Positions 5,266 through 14,000 of a stretch of DNA of 18,058 nt are shown here, in pieces. Position numbers and translations under genes: made by a program. The notes under the pieces were generated by a model. The model searched no databases. It saw nothing but the letters and a program-made list of their open reading frames with translations, and was not told the DNA's origin. Source of the DNA: JALOLG01 sp035557475 (GTDB lineage Bacteria > Actinomycetota > Acidimicrobiia > Acidimicrobiales > Ilumatobacteraceae); NCBI GenBank assembly GCA_035557475.1, contig DATMDV010000317.1, positions 1-18,058 on the forward strand, in the 5' to 3' direction. Each line of letters begins with the position of its first letter. Position 1 is the stretch's first letter.

Positions 5266-7167
5266 ATGGATCACGCGCGTCACCGACCCGCGGGACCGAC
5301 GCCGACCGCGCCCGCGCCGTCGCCCGCACCTGATCGGGTCGCGGCGATCCTCGAGCTGCAGCGCACGGCGGGGAACGCGGCGCTCGCGCAGCTGCTGTCG
5401 GCGACCGGGCCGCAGCGGTTGGCGGAGGACACGCTCACCGACCCGGGCCTCGACACGGAGGCGCCAACCGACGCCGAGGCCGAGGAGGCCCCGGCGGTGG
5501 CCGACCCGTCGACCAAGCCGATGATCCGGTACGGGTCGAGGGGCGAGTCGGTCACCGAGGCCCAGCTGCTGCTCAACGGGCACGGCGCCGCGCCGCCGCT
5601 CGTGCCCGACGGCATCTTCGGGCCGCTGACGCGCGCCGCCACGATCGCCTTCCAGCAGAGCCACGGGCTCGTGCCCGACGGCATCATCGGCCCGCTCACG
5701 TGGGGTGCGCTGTTGTCGCCGATCCCGGGACCGGCGCTGTTCTCCCTCGGCGACGAGGGGCCCGACGTCGGGTTGCTCGAGCAGCGCCTCAACGCCGCCG
5801 ACATGGCGCAGCCGTTCCTGCCGGTCGACGCGACGTACGACATCGCCGTGCTGATGGCGGTGGTGCGGTTCCAGATCGAGGTGATGGGTGCCGCACCGAC
5901 GGGCATCGTCGATCAGGCGACGTGGGACGCGCTCGAGATCGCTGCACCGGGAGGTGGGCTCGACGATGCCGGGTTCGAGGAGCACGTGGCGAGCGTCGAT
6001 GCCGAGACGCGCGGCGAGCAGGTCGCCGGCACGTCGCTGCACCCGCCGGTCGGGCCGGGCGGACTGATGTCGGGTCCGGCCGTCGAGGAGTTCCAGCAGA
6101 AGCTCAACATCGTGCGCCTCGCCGCCGGCCTCGACCCGATCACGGAGGACGGCGCGTTCGGCACCGCCGTGGCGGACGCGACGACGGCGTACCAGTCGGC
6201 GGAGGGCATCCCCGAAACGGGTGTCGGCGATCTCCTCACGTGGGAGCACCTCGACGTCGATGCGCCGGTGACGACGGTCGGCGCCGTCGACCGTCAGTGG
6301 CTGCAGCAACAAGGCGGGCTCGAGACCGGCCTGACCGGCGACTCCGCGTCCCGGTACTCGTGGCGGATCGCCGGCAACCAGATCCTGTGCACGGCCAAGG
6401 TCGACTTCCGCAACAACCCGCCGTCGCCGGACTGGTTCGGCTTCGTCACCGCGGCGTGGAACATCTACAAGGCCGTGAGCGACACCGGCGACGAGGTCAA
6501 CATCGACTTCGTGATGGTCCAGGGGACGGGCGGCGATGCCAACGTGGTCGACGTGGACCCCGGCTCCGGGCGCGCCAACGCCGGCCAGTGGTTCCTCACC
6601 GACGCCAGCGCGGCGAGCACGATCCCGCACGAGTACGGCCACCTGATCGGCCTGCGCGACGAGTACCAGGTGCACCCCGGCGACTATCGCGAGATCACGG
6701 GCAACGAGCCGCCGGTCGGCGAGAGCGGATCGCCGGCCGATGGCGCCACCCCCGAGCAGGTCGCGCAGGAGGTGCAGGACGCGATCCTCGCCCGCGACGA
6801 CCAGGCGGGCAACGATGCGACAGTCGGTCGGGGCATCGAGATGGGGGCGTTTGCGCAGCGGGTCGTCGCCGCCTACGCGGTGCTGCCGCCCGTCGCGGTG
6901 CCGGCCAAGCCGGCGCCCGATCCGCAGGATGCGTTCACCACCAGCCAGACCGACGTGGCGGCCGACATCTTCCAGGCGATGCCCGCCGAATCGCTCTTGG
7001 GGTACGAGACGATCCAGGTGCTGACCTACTCGTCGGGTTCGTTGATGGGCGACGAGGATCGCGTCTTCGACCCGCACGACCATGGCGTGCAACCTCGCCA
7101 CGTGCAGGAGTTCGCCGACCTCGTCGCCGCTGCCCGCGGCGGCACGTGGCGGATCGAGCTGCGATGA
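5266..7167 (+). CDS. Zinc metallopeptidase with three peptidoglycan-binding repeats and an eCIS-type N-terminal motif
   Basis: This 633-aa protein lacks a signal peptide. Residues 1-22 are Pro/Ala-rich and disordered. Residues 24-44 carry RVAAILELQRTAGNAALAQL, a motif I associate with actinobacterial proteins linked to extracellular contractile injection systems, including DUF4157 proteins. Three PG_binding_1-like repeats follow at about 88-150, 160-224 and 266-329; the first is the most canonical (DGIFGPLTRAATIAFQ, DGIIGPLTWGALL). The catalytic region, about 340-633, contains HEYGHLIGLRDEY (455-467): HExxH zinc ligands His455 and His459, catalytic Glu456, and a possible Asp465 third ligand. 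A later SLMG (592-595) and QPRH (609-612) resemble the Met-turn and distal His region of some zincins. The gene overlaps the next one by 4 bp. Peptidase activity is likely; the substrate and export route are unknown, and no injection-system structural gene lies in the window. Confidence 0.85.
   Translation: MDHARHRPAGPTPTAPAPSPAPDRVAAILELQRTAGNAALAQLLSATGPQRLAEDTLTDPGLDTEAPTDAEAEEAPAVADPSTKPMIRYGSRGESVTEAQLLLNGHGAAPPLVPDGIFGPLTRAATIAFQQSHGLVPDGIIGPLTWGALLSPIPGPALFSLGDEGPDVGLLEQRLNAADMAQPFLPVDATYDIAVLMAVVRFQIEVMGAAPTGIVDQATWDALEIAAPGGGLDDAGFEEHVASVDAETRGEQVAGTSLHPPVGPGGLMSGPAVEEFQQKLNIVRLAAGLDPITEDGAFGTAVADATTAYQSAEGIPETGVGDLLTWEHLDVDAPVTTVGAVDRQWLQQQGGLETGLTGDSASRYSWRIAGNQILCTAKVDFRNNPPSPDWFGFVTAAWNIYKAVSDTGDEVNIDFVMVQGTGGDANVVDVDPGSGRANAGQWFLTDASAASTIPHEYGHLIGLRDEYQVHPGDYREITGNEPPVGESGSPADGATPEQVAQEVQDAILARDDQAGNDATVGRGIEMGAFAQRVVAAYAVLPPVAVPAKPAPDPQDAFTTSQTDVAADIFQAMPAESLLGYETIQVLTYSSGSLMGDEDRVFDPHDHGVQPRHVQEFADLVAAARGGTWRIELR
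5599..5685 (+). repeat. Internal 18-bp direct repeat inside the first peptidoglycan-binding unit
   Basis: CTCGTGCCCGACGGCATC occurs at 5599-5616 and again at 5668-5685, 69 bp (23 codons) apart and in frame. It encodes LVPDGI twice. Peptidoglycan-binding domains of this family often show such a DG.xGP.T pseudo-repeat, so recent duplication is not required, but 18 identical bases in a row are notable. Confidence 0.7.
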
Positions 7168-7856
7168 AGGTCAGCTATCACCGCAGCGGCGGCGCCCGGT
7201 CGGGGATCCCCGAGAGCGAATGGTTGTCGGTCGACGGCGACACGTTCGAGGCCTGGCGCACCACCGGTGCCTCGGCGGCCGGTCACTTCGGCGGCACGCT
7301 CACGGCCGACGAGTCGGAACGCCTGACCCACGCCGTCGCCGCGTGCGAGGCCGCCGAACCGGCCCACCCGCCGGTCCGCCGCCCGGGCGCGAAGACGGTG
7401 CAGGTCGACATCGGCTCCACGTCGGTCACCTACGGGAGCGGGTCGCCGCCGCCCGGCCCGTGGGCCAAGCTCGACGAGGTGCTGCACGACCTGTGTGACG
7501 CGATCGTCGACCGCCCCACCGCGGCGATCGGCGTCGAGGCCACCGCCGACGGCACGCAGCTCGTGCACCGCGGCGACGACCCGATCGCGGTCGACCTCAC
7601 CGACGGCACGTTCGTGGCAATGGCGTTCACCGGCTGGTACCACGAGGTTGCCCGCTCGGAGGGCGCCCTCGATGGTGGCAAGGACACCGCCGAACCGGGC
7701 TGGAGCGCGCCGATCCCGGTCGGTGAGCTGCCTGACAGTGAGTCGGCCGGCGAGAAGGTGACGGTGCACGTGATCGCCCGCTTCACGATCGGCGAAGGCC
7801 GCAGCGCCAAGCAGGTCGAGGTGGCCCACACGCCCGAGCTCGAGCGCCCCACCTGA
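7164..7856 (+). CDS. Emfourin-like protein, probable partner/inhibitor of the upstream metallopeptidase
   Basis: The 230-aa cytosolic-type protein begins MKVSYHRSGG. It then shows a β-strand, a helical segment TADESERLTHAVAACEAA (47-64), a β-hairpin (KTVQVDIGSTSVTY, 77-90) and a helix (WAKLDEVLHDLCDAIVDR, 100-117). That order, opening with an RSGG motif, resembles emfourin, the small protein inhibitor of M4-type metallopeptidases (about 110 aa) that is encoded next to its protease. Residues 118-230 are an additional β-rich domain not found in emfourin as I know it. The ATG overlaps the stop of the metallopeptidase gene (ATGA), so the two are translationally coupled. The similarity is by eye and needs a profile search; an immunity, chaperone or loading role is an alternative. 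Confidence 0.6.
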   Translation: MKVSYHRSGGARSGIPESEWLSVDGDTFEAWRTTGASAAGHFGGTLTADESERLTHAVAACEAAEPAHPPVRRPGAKTVQVDIGSTSVTYGSGSPPPGPWAKLDEVLHDLCDAIVDRPTAAIGVEATADGTQLVHRGDDPIAVDLTDGTFVAMAFTGWYHEVARSEGALDGGKDTAEPGWSAPIPVGELPDSESAGEKVTVHVIARFTIGEGRSAKQVEVAHTPELERPT

Positions 7857-7877
7857 CGCGACCGACGCCGCGTCAGG
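7852..7877. terminator. Bidirectional hairpin holding both convergent stop codons
   Basis: CCTGACGCG (7852-7860) pairs perfectly with CGCGTCAGG (7869-7877) around an 8-nt loop. The TGA of the emfourin-like gene (7854-7856) and the antisense TCA that is the stop of the carboxypeptidase (7873-7875) both lie in the stem. It probably serves both converging transcripts. There is no T-tract, which is usual for high-GC actinobacteria. Confidence 0.6.
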
Positions 7878-10800
7878 CGAGCAGGTGCTCCATGATGCGG
7901 CCGAGGATGTCGGCCTGCTCGGCCGGGGTGGCGAGCTGCTCGATGCCGAAGCCGAGCAGCACTGAATCGGCGGTTGTCACCGAGGCGGCCACCTCGACGA
8001 GCACGGTCGAGATCACGAAGTCGCCCTGGTTCGGCGCGCTCCCTTCCGGCGCGCCCTCGATGCTCCACAGGCTGGTCGGGCCCTCGAACCCGTCGGCGTC
8101 GAGCACGCCGGCGGTGGTCGTCACCCGGGTGTCGTCGACGAACACGCCGATGCCACCCGACTCCGGATCAGTCACGTAGCTGATCGACACGTCGACCGGC
8201 CCGCCGGCATACGCCGACAGGTCATACGCCACCTGCTGCCATCCGCCCGAATCGCCGGTGAGCGCGTTCCACGATCCGCTCGACCCCGTCGACGCGCACG
8301 GGTCGCCCGCCGTCAGGTAGTGGGTGAGGAACGGGTGCATCTCGAGCAGGAAGTCGTCCTCGCACTGCGTCGGCGGCGTCGTGCTCGTCGCGCCGCCACT
8401 CTCGGGCAGCGTCGTCCACTCGTCCGTACCCGCGGGTGCGGCCTCGACGATGACGTTGTCGTAGCCGACTTCGGTGTTGAACGAGATCTGGAACGCGAGC
8501 GCGGGAGCGTCGGCGGCCGCCACCGACGACAGGTCGATGGTGCGCGCGAGCCTCATGTACGAGGCGTCCGCGTGCACGGCGCCCGCGTACTGGACGCCCT
8601 CGACCGGACCGAATGGGTTCACGCCGTCGACGGTGACGTACGTGCTCGACGCCGTGCCGGCGAACAGCGGGAACTGATCGGGTGGCATCACGTCGCTCGT
8701 CAACGCGAACGCCCCCGCCTCGTCGAGCGGGTTGTCGGCTGCAGCCTGCCCACCGAAGGAGGCGGCCGCGCCCTCGAGCGGTGGGCCGGTGCCGGCGATG
8801 CCGCCCGGGTCCGCGAACGTCGCCCGTCCGAACGCACCGAGGTAGTACTGAAGGAAGTCGTCGGCGAGCAACAGGCAGTCGCTGAAGAAGTCGCCGGTGA
8901 CCACGCAGTCCTCTTCCGGCGCCCCGTCGAGCCCGTAGTAGATGCCGCCGATCGACCCACCGAGCTGGCCGAAATAGCCCGTCATCTCGCCGGTGTACAC
9001 CAGCTTGCCGCCCTCGTTGAGGTAGTCGCGCATCGCCAGCGTCAGGTACTGCTGGCGTTCGGCAACGGCCAGGTCGGTCAGCGGCCCGAACAGATATGTG
9101 TCGGTGATCTCGTCCTCGGGATCCTGGCCGAGGCGGTCGTCGCCGATCTCCCACACGACGGCGTCGAAGTGCCCGAGCACGCCGAGCGGGTGGGGGACGC
9201 CCTGGGCGTCGACGTCGAACGTCGCGTGGCTGATGCCGTTGGCGTCGAGTGCCGCGGCGTAGTCGTCGGCGTACTTCGGCGCGGTCGTCCCGGCCGGGTA
9301 CGTCGGGTTGACGCCGGTGTAGTCCTCGTTGGCGACGATCAACACGTCGGCGCCGCTGTCGGAGGCCACCGTGTAGGTGAAGTGCTCGCTCTCGACGGCG
9401 CCTCGATTCTTCTCGACGGCGGTGAACCAGACCTCCACGCTGTCGCCGGGAGCGGCGCCCTGCACCTCGCCGCGATACTCGGCGTAGTAGACGTCGGCTT
9501 CGCCGCCGTAGCGCTCGCCGCCCATCCACTCGGACATCGCGATGCGGTGTGTGCGGCCGCCGTTGATCTCGTAGTTCATCCGCCGGTGTGACTGGTGCCG
9601 ACGGGCGACGACGGCGACCTGCTGTGGGTCGCCGTACGACACTTCGAAGCTGTCGACGACGAAGTCGGGGGCTCCGAGGCCCACGACCGACACCGGATCG
9701 TCGGGGTCGTCGGCGGACTGCGCGGTGGCAAGCGCGAACGGCAGGTTCTTCACGAACTCGGCCTGGATCAGCCCCTCGTCGTCGGGGAAGTGGAAGCCGC
9801 TCCCGCAGTCGTCGGGCTCCCACTCGTCGTTCGGGTCGGCGGCGCTCACGGTCTCGCACGTCGACATCTCGGGCGTGAACGCGAGTGTGCCGTACGTGCT
9901 GTGCGCGTGCTCGGTCGTCTCGCCGTTGGTCGTGTACAGCTCGGCCGAGATGTCGGGGTCGTAGCCGGCGATCGCCGGGTTGGCATCGTCGCCGGTCATC
10001 GCCTCGTAAATCGCGTCGTCGGGCGTCGGCGTCGACACCTGCCAGCCGGTGCCCCACAACAACAGTTCGGCGGCCGAGTGGTAGTTGATGAGGAACTCGA
10101 ACCCCACGCGCGCCATCAGGCCGTCGAGTGCCACGGTCTCGGGCTCCGACGACGGCGCCGCTCCGCGGTACGTCTCGCTGCCCGGTTCGGGCGACGATCC
10201 CTCGTCGTCGTATCCCCACTTGGTCGGGTAGTTGCGGTTGGGGTCGACGCCGTCGCCCGGCGTGATCAAGCCGTCGCCGTTGTTGTCGGCGAGATTCTTG
10301 CGCCACATGCGCTGACCCGGTTCGAACGTCCAGTCGTAGCCGTCGGGATTGGCGACGGGTACGAACCACATCTCGGTCGTGTTCACGAGGTCGGTCACCG
10401 CCTGGTCGGTGCCGTAGCCGTCGACCACGTGGTGGGCCAGGCGGCGGACCATCTCGGGCGTGATCCATTCGCGTGCGTGCTGGGCGGCCGAGAACAATGT
10501 CGACGGCCGGCGGCCGTCGCGCGTCTTGCGTGCGTTCTCGGTGACCTTGAGGGCGACGATGTCCTGACCCTGCACCGTCTGGCCGATGACGACCAGCTTG
10601 GTGATGTCGGGGTTGTCGGCGGCGATCTGTTCGAACTCCTCCTTGAGGCCGCCGGGCCCGCTGTACGGGCGGAAGACCGCGTAGCCCTCGGCGGCGAGGC
10701 GCGTCGACATCTCGGCCGCCGACTCGCCGTCGACCTGCTTCAACTCGAGGTCGACGCCCTGGTCGGCGAGCTCGTCCGCCTGCTCGCCGCTCATGACGAC

Positions 10801-11025
10801 CTCGACGTCGAGCCCGCCACCGGTGGCGGGGACGACTCCGATGTCGCGCGGGTCGATGCCCGACGCCCGCAGCGTCTCCAGCTCGCGCAGGTCGAGCCTG
10901 CCCACGTAGACGTCGTAGCGGTCGTCGCCGGCCTGCTGGCTGGCAGGTGCGGCGCCGACGGCCGTGGCCACCAGCCCGCTCACCAGAACACCAACGGCCA
11001 GGACGGAAGTAAGCCTGCGCTTCAT
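7873..11025 (-). CDS. Secreted multidomain M14 zinc carboxypeptidase
   Basis: The 1050-aa protein has a Sec signal peptide (MKRR, hydrophobic 8-24, probable cleavage near AVGAA-P). A propeptide-like region spans about 30-115 and the M14 catalytic domain about 120-435. The zinc site is HAREW (His183, Glu186) with NYHSAAE (His316). NPDGY (226-230) and DPNRNY (261-266) bind substrate, and FTPEMS carries the catalytic Glu386. An EF-hand-like DNNGDGLITPGDG loop (247-259) lies inside the domain and may bind calcium. Downstream are an Ig-like β-region (455-553), an α/β module resembling amidotransferase-like folds (558-690), and a jelly-roll region (about 770-1010) like the C-terminal part of immune-inhibitor-A-type proteins. 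It should remove C-terminal residues from peptides outside the cell. GGGGG about 9 nt before the ATG may act as ribosome binding site. It converges on the metallopeptidase pair. Confidence 0.92.
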   Translation of the reverse strand: MKRRLTSVLAVGVLVSGLVATAVGAAPASQQAGDDRYDVYVGRLDLRELETLRASGIDPRDIGVVPATGGGLDVEVVMSGEQADELADQGVDLELKQVDGESAAEMSTRLAAEGYAVFRPYSGPGGLKEEFEQIAADNPDITKLVVIGQTVQGQDIVALKVTENARKTRDGRRPSTLFSAAQHAREWITPEMVRRLAHHVVDGYGTDQAVTDLVNTTEMWFVPVANPDGYDWTFEPGQRMWRKNLADNNGDGLITPGDGVDPNRNYPTKWGYDDEGSSPEPGSETYRGAAPSSEPETVALDGLMARVGFEFLINYHSAAELLLWGTGWQVSTPTPDDAIYEAMTGDDANPAIAGYDPDISAELYTTNGETTEHAHSTYGTLAFTPEMSTCETVSAADPNDEWEPDDCGSGFHFPDDEGLIQAEFVKNLPFALATAQSADDPDDPVSVVGLGAPDFVVDSFEVSYGDPQQVAVVARRHQSHRRMNYEINGGRTHRIAMSEWMGGERYGGEADVYYAEYRGEVQGAAPGDSVEVWFTAVEKNRGAVESEHFTYTVASDSGADVLIVANEDYTGVNPTYPAGTTAPKYADDYAAALDANGISHATFDVDAQGVPHPLGVLGHFDAVVWEIGDDRLGQDPEDEITDTYLFGPLTDLAVAERQQYLTLAMRDYLNEGGKLVYTGEMTGYFGQLGGSIGGIYYGLDGAPEEDCVVTGDFFSDCLLLADDFLQYYLGAFGRATFADPGGIAGTGPPLEGAAASFGGQAAADNPLDEAGAFALTSDVMPPDQFPLFAGTASSTYVTVDGVNPFGPVEGVQYAGAVHADASYMRLARTIDLSSVAAADAPALAFQISFNTEVGYDNVIVEAAPAGTDEWTTLPESGGATSTTPPTQCEDDFLLEMHPFLTHYLTAGDPCASTGSSGSWNALTGDSGGWQQVAYDLSAYAGGPVDVSISYVTDPESGGIGVFVDDTRVTTTAGVLDADGFEGPTSLWSIEGAPEGSAPNQGDFVISTVLVEVAASVTTADSVLLGFGIEQLATPAEQADILGRIMEHLLA

Positions 11026-11061
11026 CTCGAAAACCCCCGAGTGATGAACGCCCGCCCCACG

Positions 11062-11090
11062 AGGATGGTCCGCGATGGTCGGCCTGTCAA
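11062..11090 (-). promoter_or_regulatory. Candidate promoter of the carboxypeptidase gene
   Basis: A perfect -35 hexamer TTGACA (11090-11085) overlaps the TGA stop of the LysM-BTAD gene. It is followed by a 17-bp spacer and CATCCT (11067-11062, with the important A2 and T6 present). Transcription would start near 11055, giving a leader of about 30 nt. The gene can thus be transcribed apart from the pilus operon. Confidence 0.55.
11064..11080 (-). repeat. Direct heptamer repeat inside the carboxypeptidase promoter
   Basis: GACCATC occurs twice on the minus strand (11080-11074 and 11070-11064) with a 3-bp spacer, a 10-bp period that places both copies on one face of the helix. The copies fill the -35/-10 spacer and touch the -10. 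SARP/BTAD regulators are known to bind direct heptamer repeats, usually with an 11-bp period, and a BTAD gene lies immediately upstream. Binding is inferred only. Confidence 0.45.
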
Positions 11091-14000
11091 TCCGCGGCGT
11101 CCGGAGCGGGACACGGCGAGAGCAACTGGTGGCGGAGTTCGACGAGCTTGGGCGCGGGTTCGCCGTCGCTCCACGGATCGGCCGCGATCACCCGCTCGTA
11201 CGACTGCCACTCGTGGCGGACGCTCGCGAGGTCGCCGTTGACGGCATGGGCGCGCATCCGCAACGCGATGAGGTCCTCGTGGCCCGGCAACACGCGCAGG
11301 CCCTGTCCGGTCGCCCAGAACACGGCGTCGATCTGCCCGAGCGCGAGGTGATGGCGGGCGAGCTCGGATGCCGCAGACGTCGCCAGCAGCACCAGGTTCG
11401 ACGCCAGGCCCTCGGCATCCGGCCAGAGGTAGCTGGTGCCCTCGAACGGCATCCCGCGGATCATCTCGACGGCCGGACGGAGAACGTCGATCGCCTCGTC
11501 GGGCCCGAGTCGCCGCGCCATCGCCAGCCGGTGCTCGACGAGCTCGGCGTCGGTGCGCACCTGATCGTGCAACGGGAGATCCTCGGTGAGCGTGCGACCC
11601 AACCACTCCTCACCGAGGGCGGGCTCGACGAGGCGGGCCATCGCCCGTCGTGCTTCGGAGACGACGTTCGAGAACGTCGCATCACGGACGTCGAGCTCCC
11701 ACAACGCGGTGCGAGCCAGCGTGCGCGTCGAACGTCCGCGATGTGTGGCGAGCCAGGCGATCAGCTCACGTGTCTTCGATCGCTCGAAGTCGACCGAGCA
11801 GCCGCGCTCGTCGACGACGTCGACCGGCCCGAGCAGGCGGACGAGCAAGGACCACGTCGGTATCGGCGCGCTGTCCGGCCCGCCCGCGCCCTCAGCTTGG
11901 GCATCGTCGGGTGCCTCGAGGCCGGCGGCCGCGTTCGCCACGAGCTCAGTGATCGCTGTGAGCTCCGCGCGATCGAGACCGAGCGGAACGACGTCGATGT
12001 CCAACGGCTCGAGCCGCCACATCGATCCGTTGTCGATCAGCGTGTGGCGCGCATTGTCGACTGATCCGGCGACGACCACCGCCAGCCCCGGCACCGCCTG
12101 ATCGGGTAACGCGTCGCCGACCTCGTCGGCGAAGTCGGATGCGACCAGCACGATCGCCGGCTCCCAGGCTTCGCCACCCACGACCCTCGTCCGCAGGGCG
12201 AACGTCGACTCAGTTGCCAGCGCGGTGCTTCCGAGGAGTGACGTGGCGAGATCCAATGCGGCATCGAACGACTCACACCCGACGTGGTGGCGGTGGCCGA
12301 CGAACGCCGCCGGATCGATCCCGACGCCGACCAACTGTGAGACCTCGGCGAGCACGGACGTGCCGAGGGTGGCGGCGATCGCGGTGACGACCGCGTCGGC
12401 ACGATCCGTCGCGGCGTCGACGGAGAACATCGTGAGCGCTTCGAGATCGACGTAGAGGTCGCGACCGTCTGCTGTCACGCCGAGTTGCACGAGGCTCACA
12501 CACGGAGCGCCGACCGGCCGTGCCGCCGAGACGAGCGAATCGGTCACTGTCGCCGCCGCCAGATGCCAACGATCGCCGCTCGAGACGAACGGGGCATCGG
12601 CGGGGCACGGAGCCGTGAGCACGATCTCGACCGCGCCGTGCTCGTCGACGATCACGGCGAGGATCTGCCGATCGCGCGTGCACAGCTGGCTGGCGGCGGC
12701 GCGAACTGCGATGTCGACGCGAAGCAGCCGCTCGTCCGCGCCGATCGTGCGCAGCGCCCGCTCGGTGGTGAGCGCGCCGAGCGACGGCAGGGGAACGCGA
12801 GCCCGCGGACGCGCGGCCCGGAGACGCCGCAGGCGATGCACGCCGACGACGGTGAGCACCCCGACCGAGAGCATCGCCGCGTGCTCCAGCCCGAACAGTC
12901 GGCGGCCATCGATCATGGCCGTCACGTCGCCCAGGTCACCGACGGCGGTGGGCTGGGCGGAGTCGGAGGACGCTCCAGACGTCGAAGGAGCCGGCAACGT
13001 CGGAGCCGCCCCGTTGGCCGGTGGTGACGGGACGTACGACACGGCCGGCGGGATGGACGCCGCGGCCGGCGGAAGTGTCGCCGCCGGAGGGTTCAGTGGT
13101 GTCGTGGTCGTCGCGGGCGGGACGGTCGGTGTGGGCGGCGCAGGCGCGACGATGATCGCCGGACCGGCTACCGGCCGGGCATCCAGGTGGGGGACGCCGA
13201 CGGGCCCATCGGTGACCGGCACGTCGAGCGCCCAGCCCGGCAAGATCAGGTCGGGATCGTCGAACACCCTGCCGTCGACCATCGTCTCGCCGCGGTTGTG
13301 ATCCCAGATCTCCGGCCACTGCGTCGGGACGCCGAGCTCGTCACCGGCGATCGACCAGAGCGTCTCGCCGGGTTCGACGATGTGCACCGCAGTCGGTTCG
13401 GATGCCGCCGTGCCGGCCACGCGTGGAGTGGGACCGGACGGGAGCGCCAGGACCCAACCGGGCTCGATGTATGCCGCGTTCGTGAATCGTTGTCCGTCGT
13501 TCATCACCGTGCCGAGGTTGAGATCGAGGATCTGCTCGGCAACCGTCACCGTTCGACGTCGGTCGGCGCCGGTCAGGCGCTGTGCGATCTCGTACACGGA
13601 GTCACCGGCCCGCACGGTGTAGCGAGCGCTCGTCGTGGTGCTCGCCGGGCTTTCCGCCGGGACCGTCATCGGGACGACCATCGGCCTCGACGTGACGAGC
13701 GCGGGACTCACGATCGTGGCGCGGACCGGCACCGCGTGCACCTCGGCTCGTGGCGCGTGGGTGGTCGGCAGCATCACGAGCAGGCCGGTGGCGACACAGC
13801 GAGCGAACCGCTGCGACCAGCCGAGACCACGCACGCTCGGGAGCGCCATCCCGCCGTGGCGGGCCATGTGTGCGGTCTCGGCGACGATCGTGATGAGGAT
13901 GACGGCGACCGCCACCCACGCGGTCGTGAGCGCGATGCGAATGATGACATCGACGATCACCGACTCGGTCAACCGATCGGTCAGGGCGTCACGGATCGTC

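Noticed and set aside
4600..7101. 833-aa minus-strand open frame
   Set aside because: It is an Arg/Val/Asp-rich shadow antisense to the RHH gene and the metallopeptidase; no recognisable motifs.
5700..7163. N-terminal part of a 718-aa plus-strand frame ahead of the emfourin-like gene
   Set aside because: It is the arginine-rich shadow of the metallopeptidase; the real start is the ATG at 7164 overlapping the upstream stop.
10300..10330. GGTTCGAA string resembling a tRNA T-loop
   Set aside because: It lies in the M14 coding region and no acceptor or anticodon arms can be folded around it.
8222..10468. 748-aa minus-strand frame within the carboxypeptidase
   Set aside because: Out-of-frame arginine-rich translation of the M14 gene, which itself shows HAREW, NPDGY and FTPEMS.
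9595..11241. 548-aa plus-strand frame opposite the carboxypeptidase
   Set aside because: Shadow frame crossing two real genes and a promoter; Val/Arg/Gly-rich without motifs.
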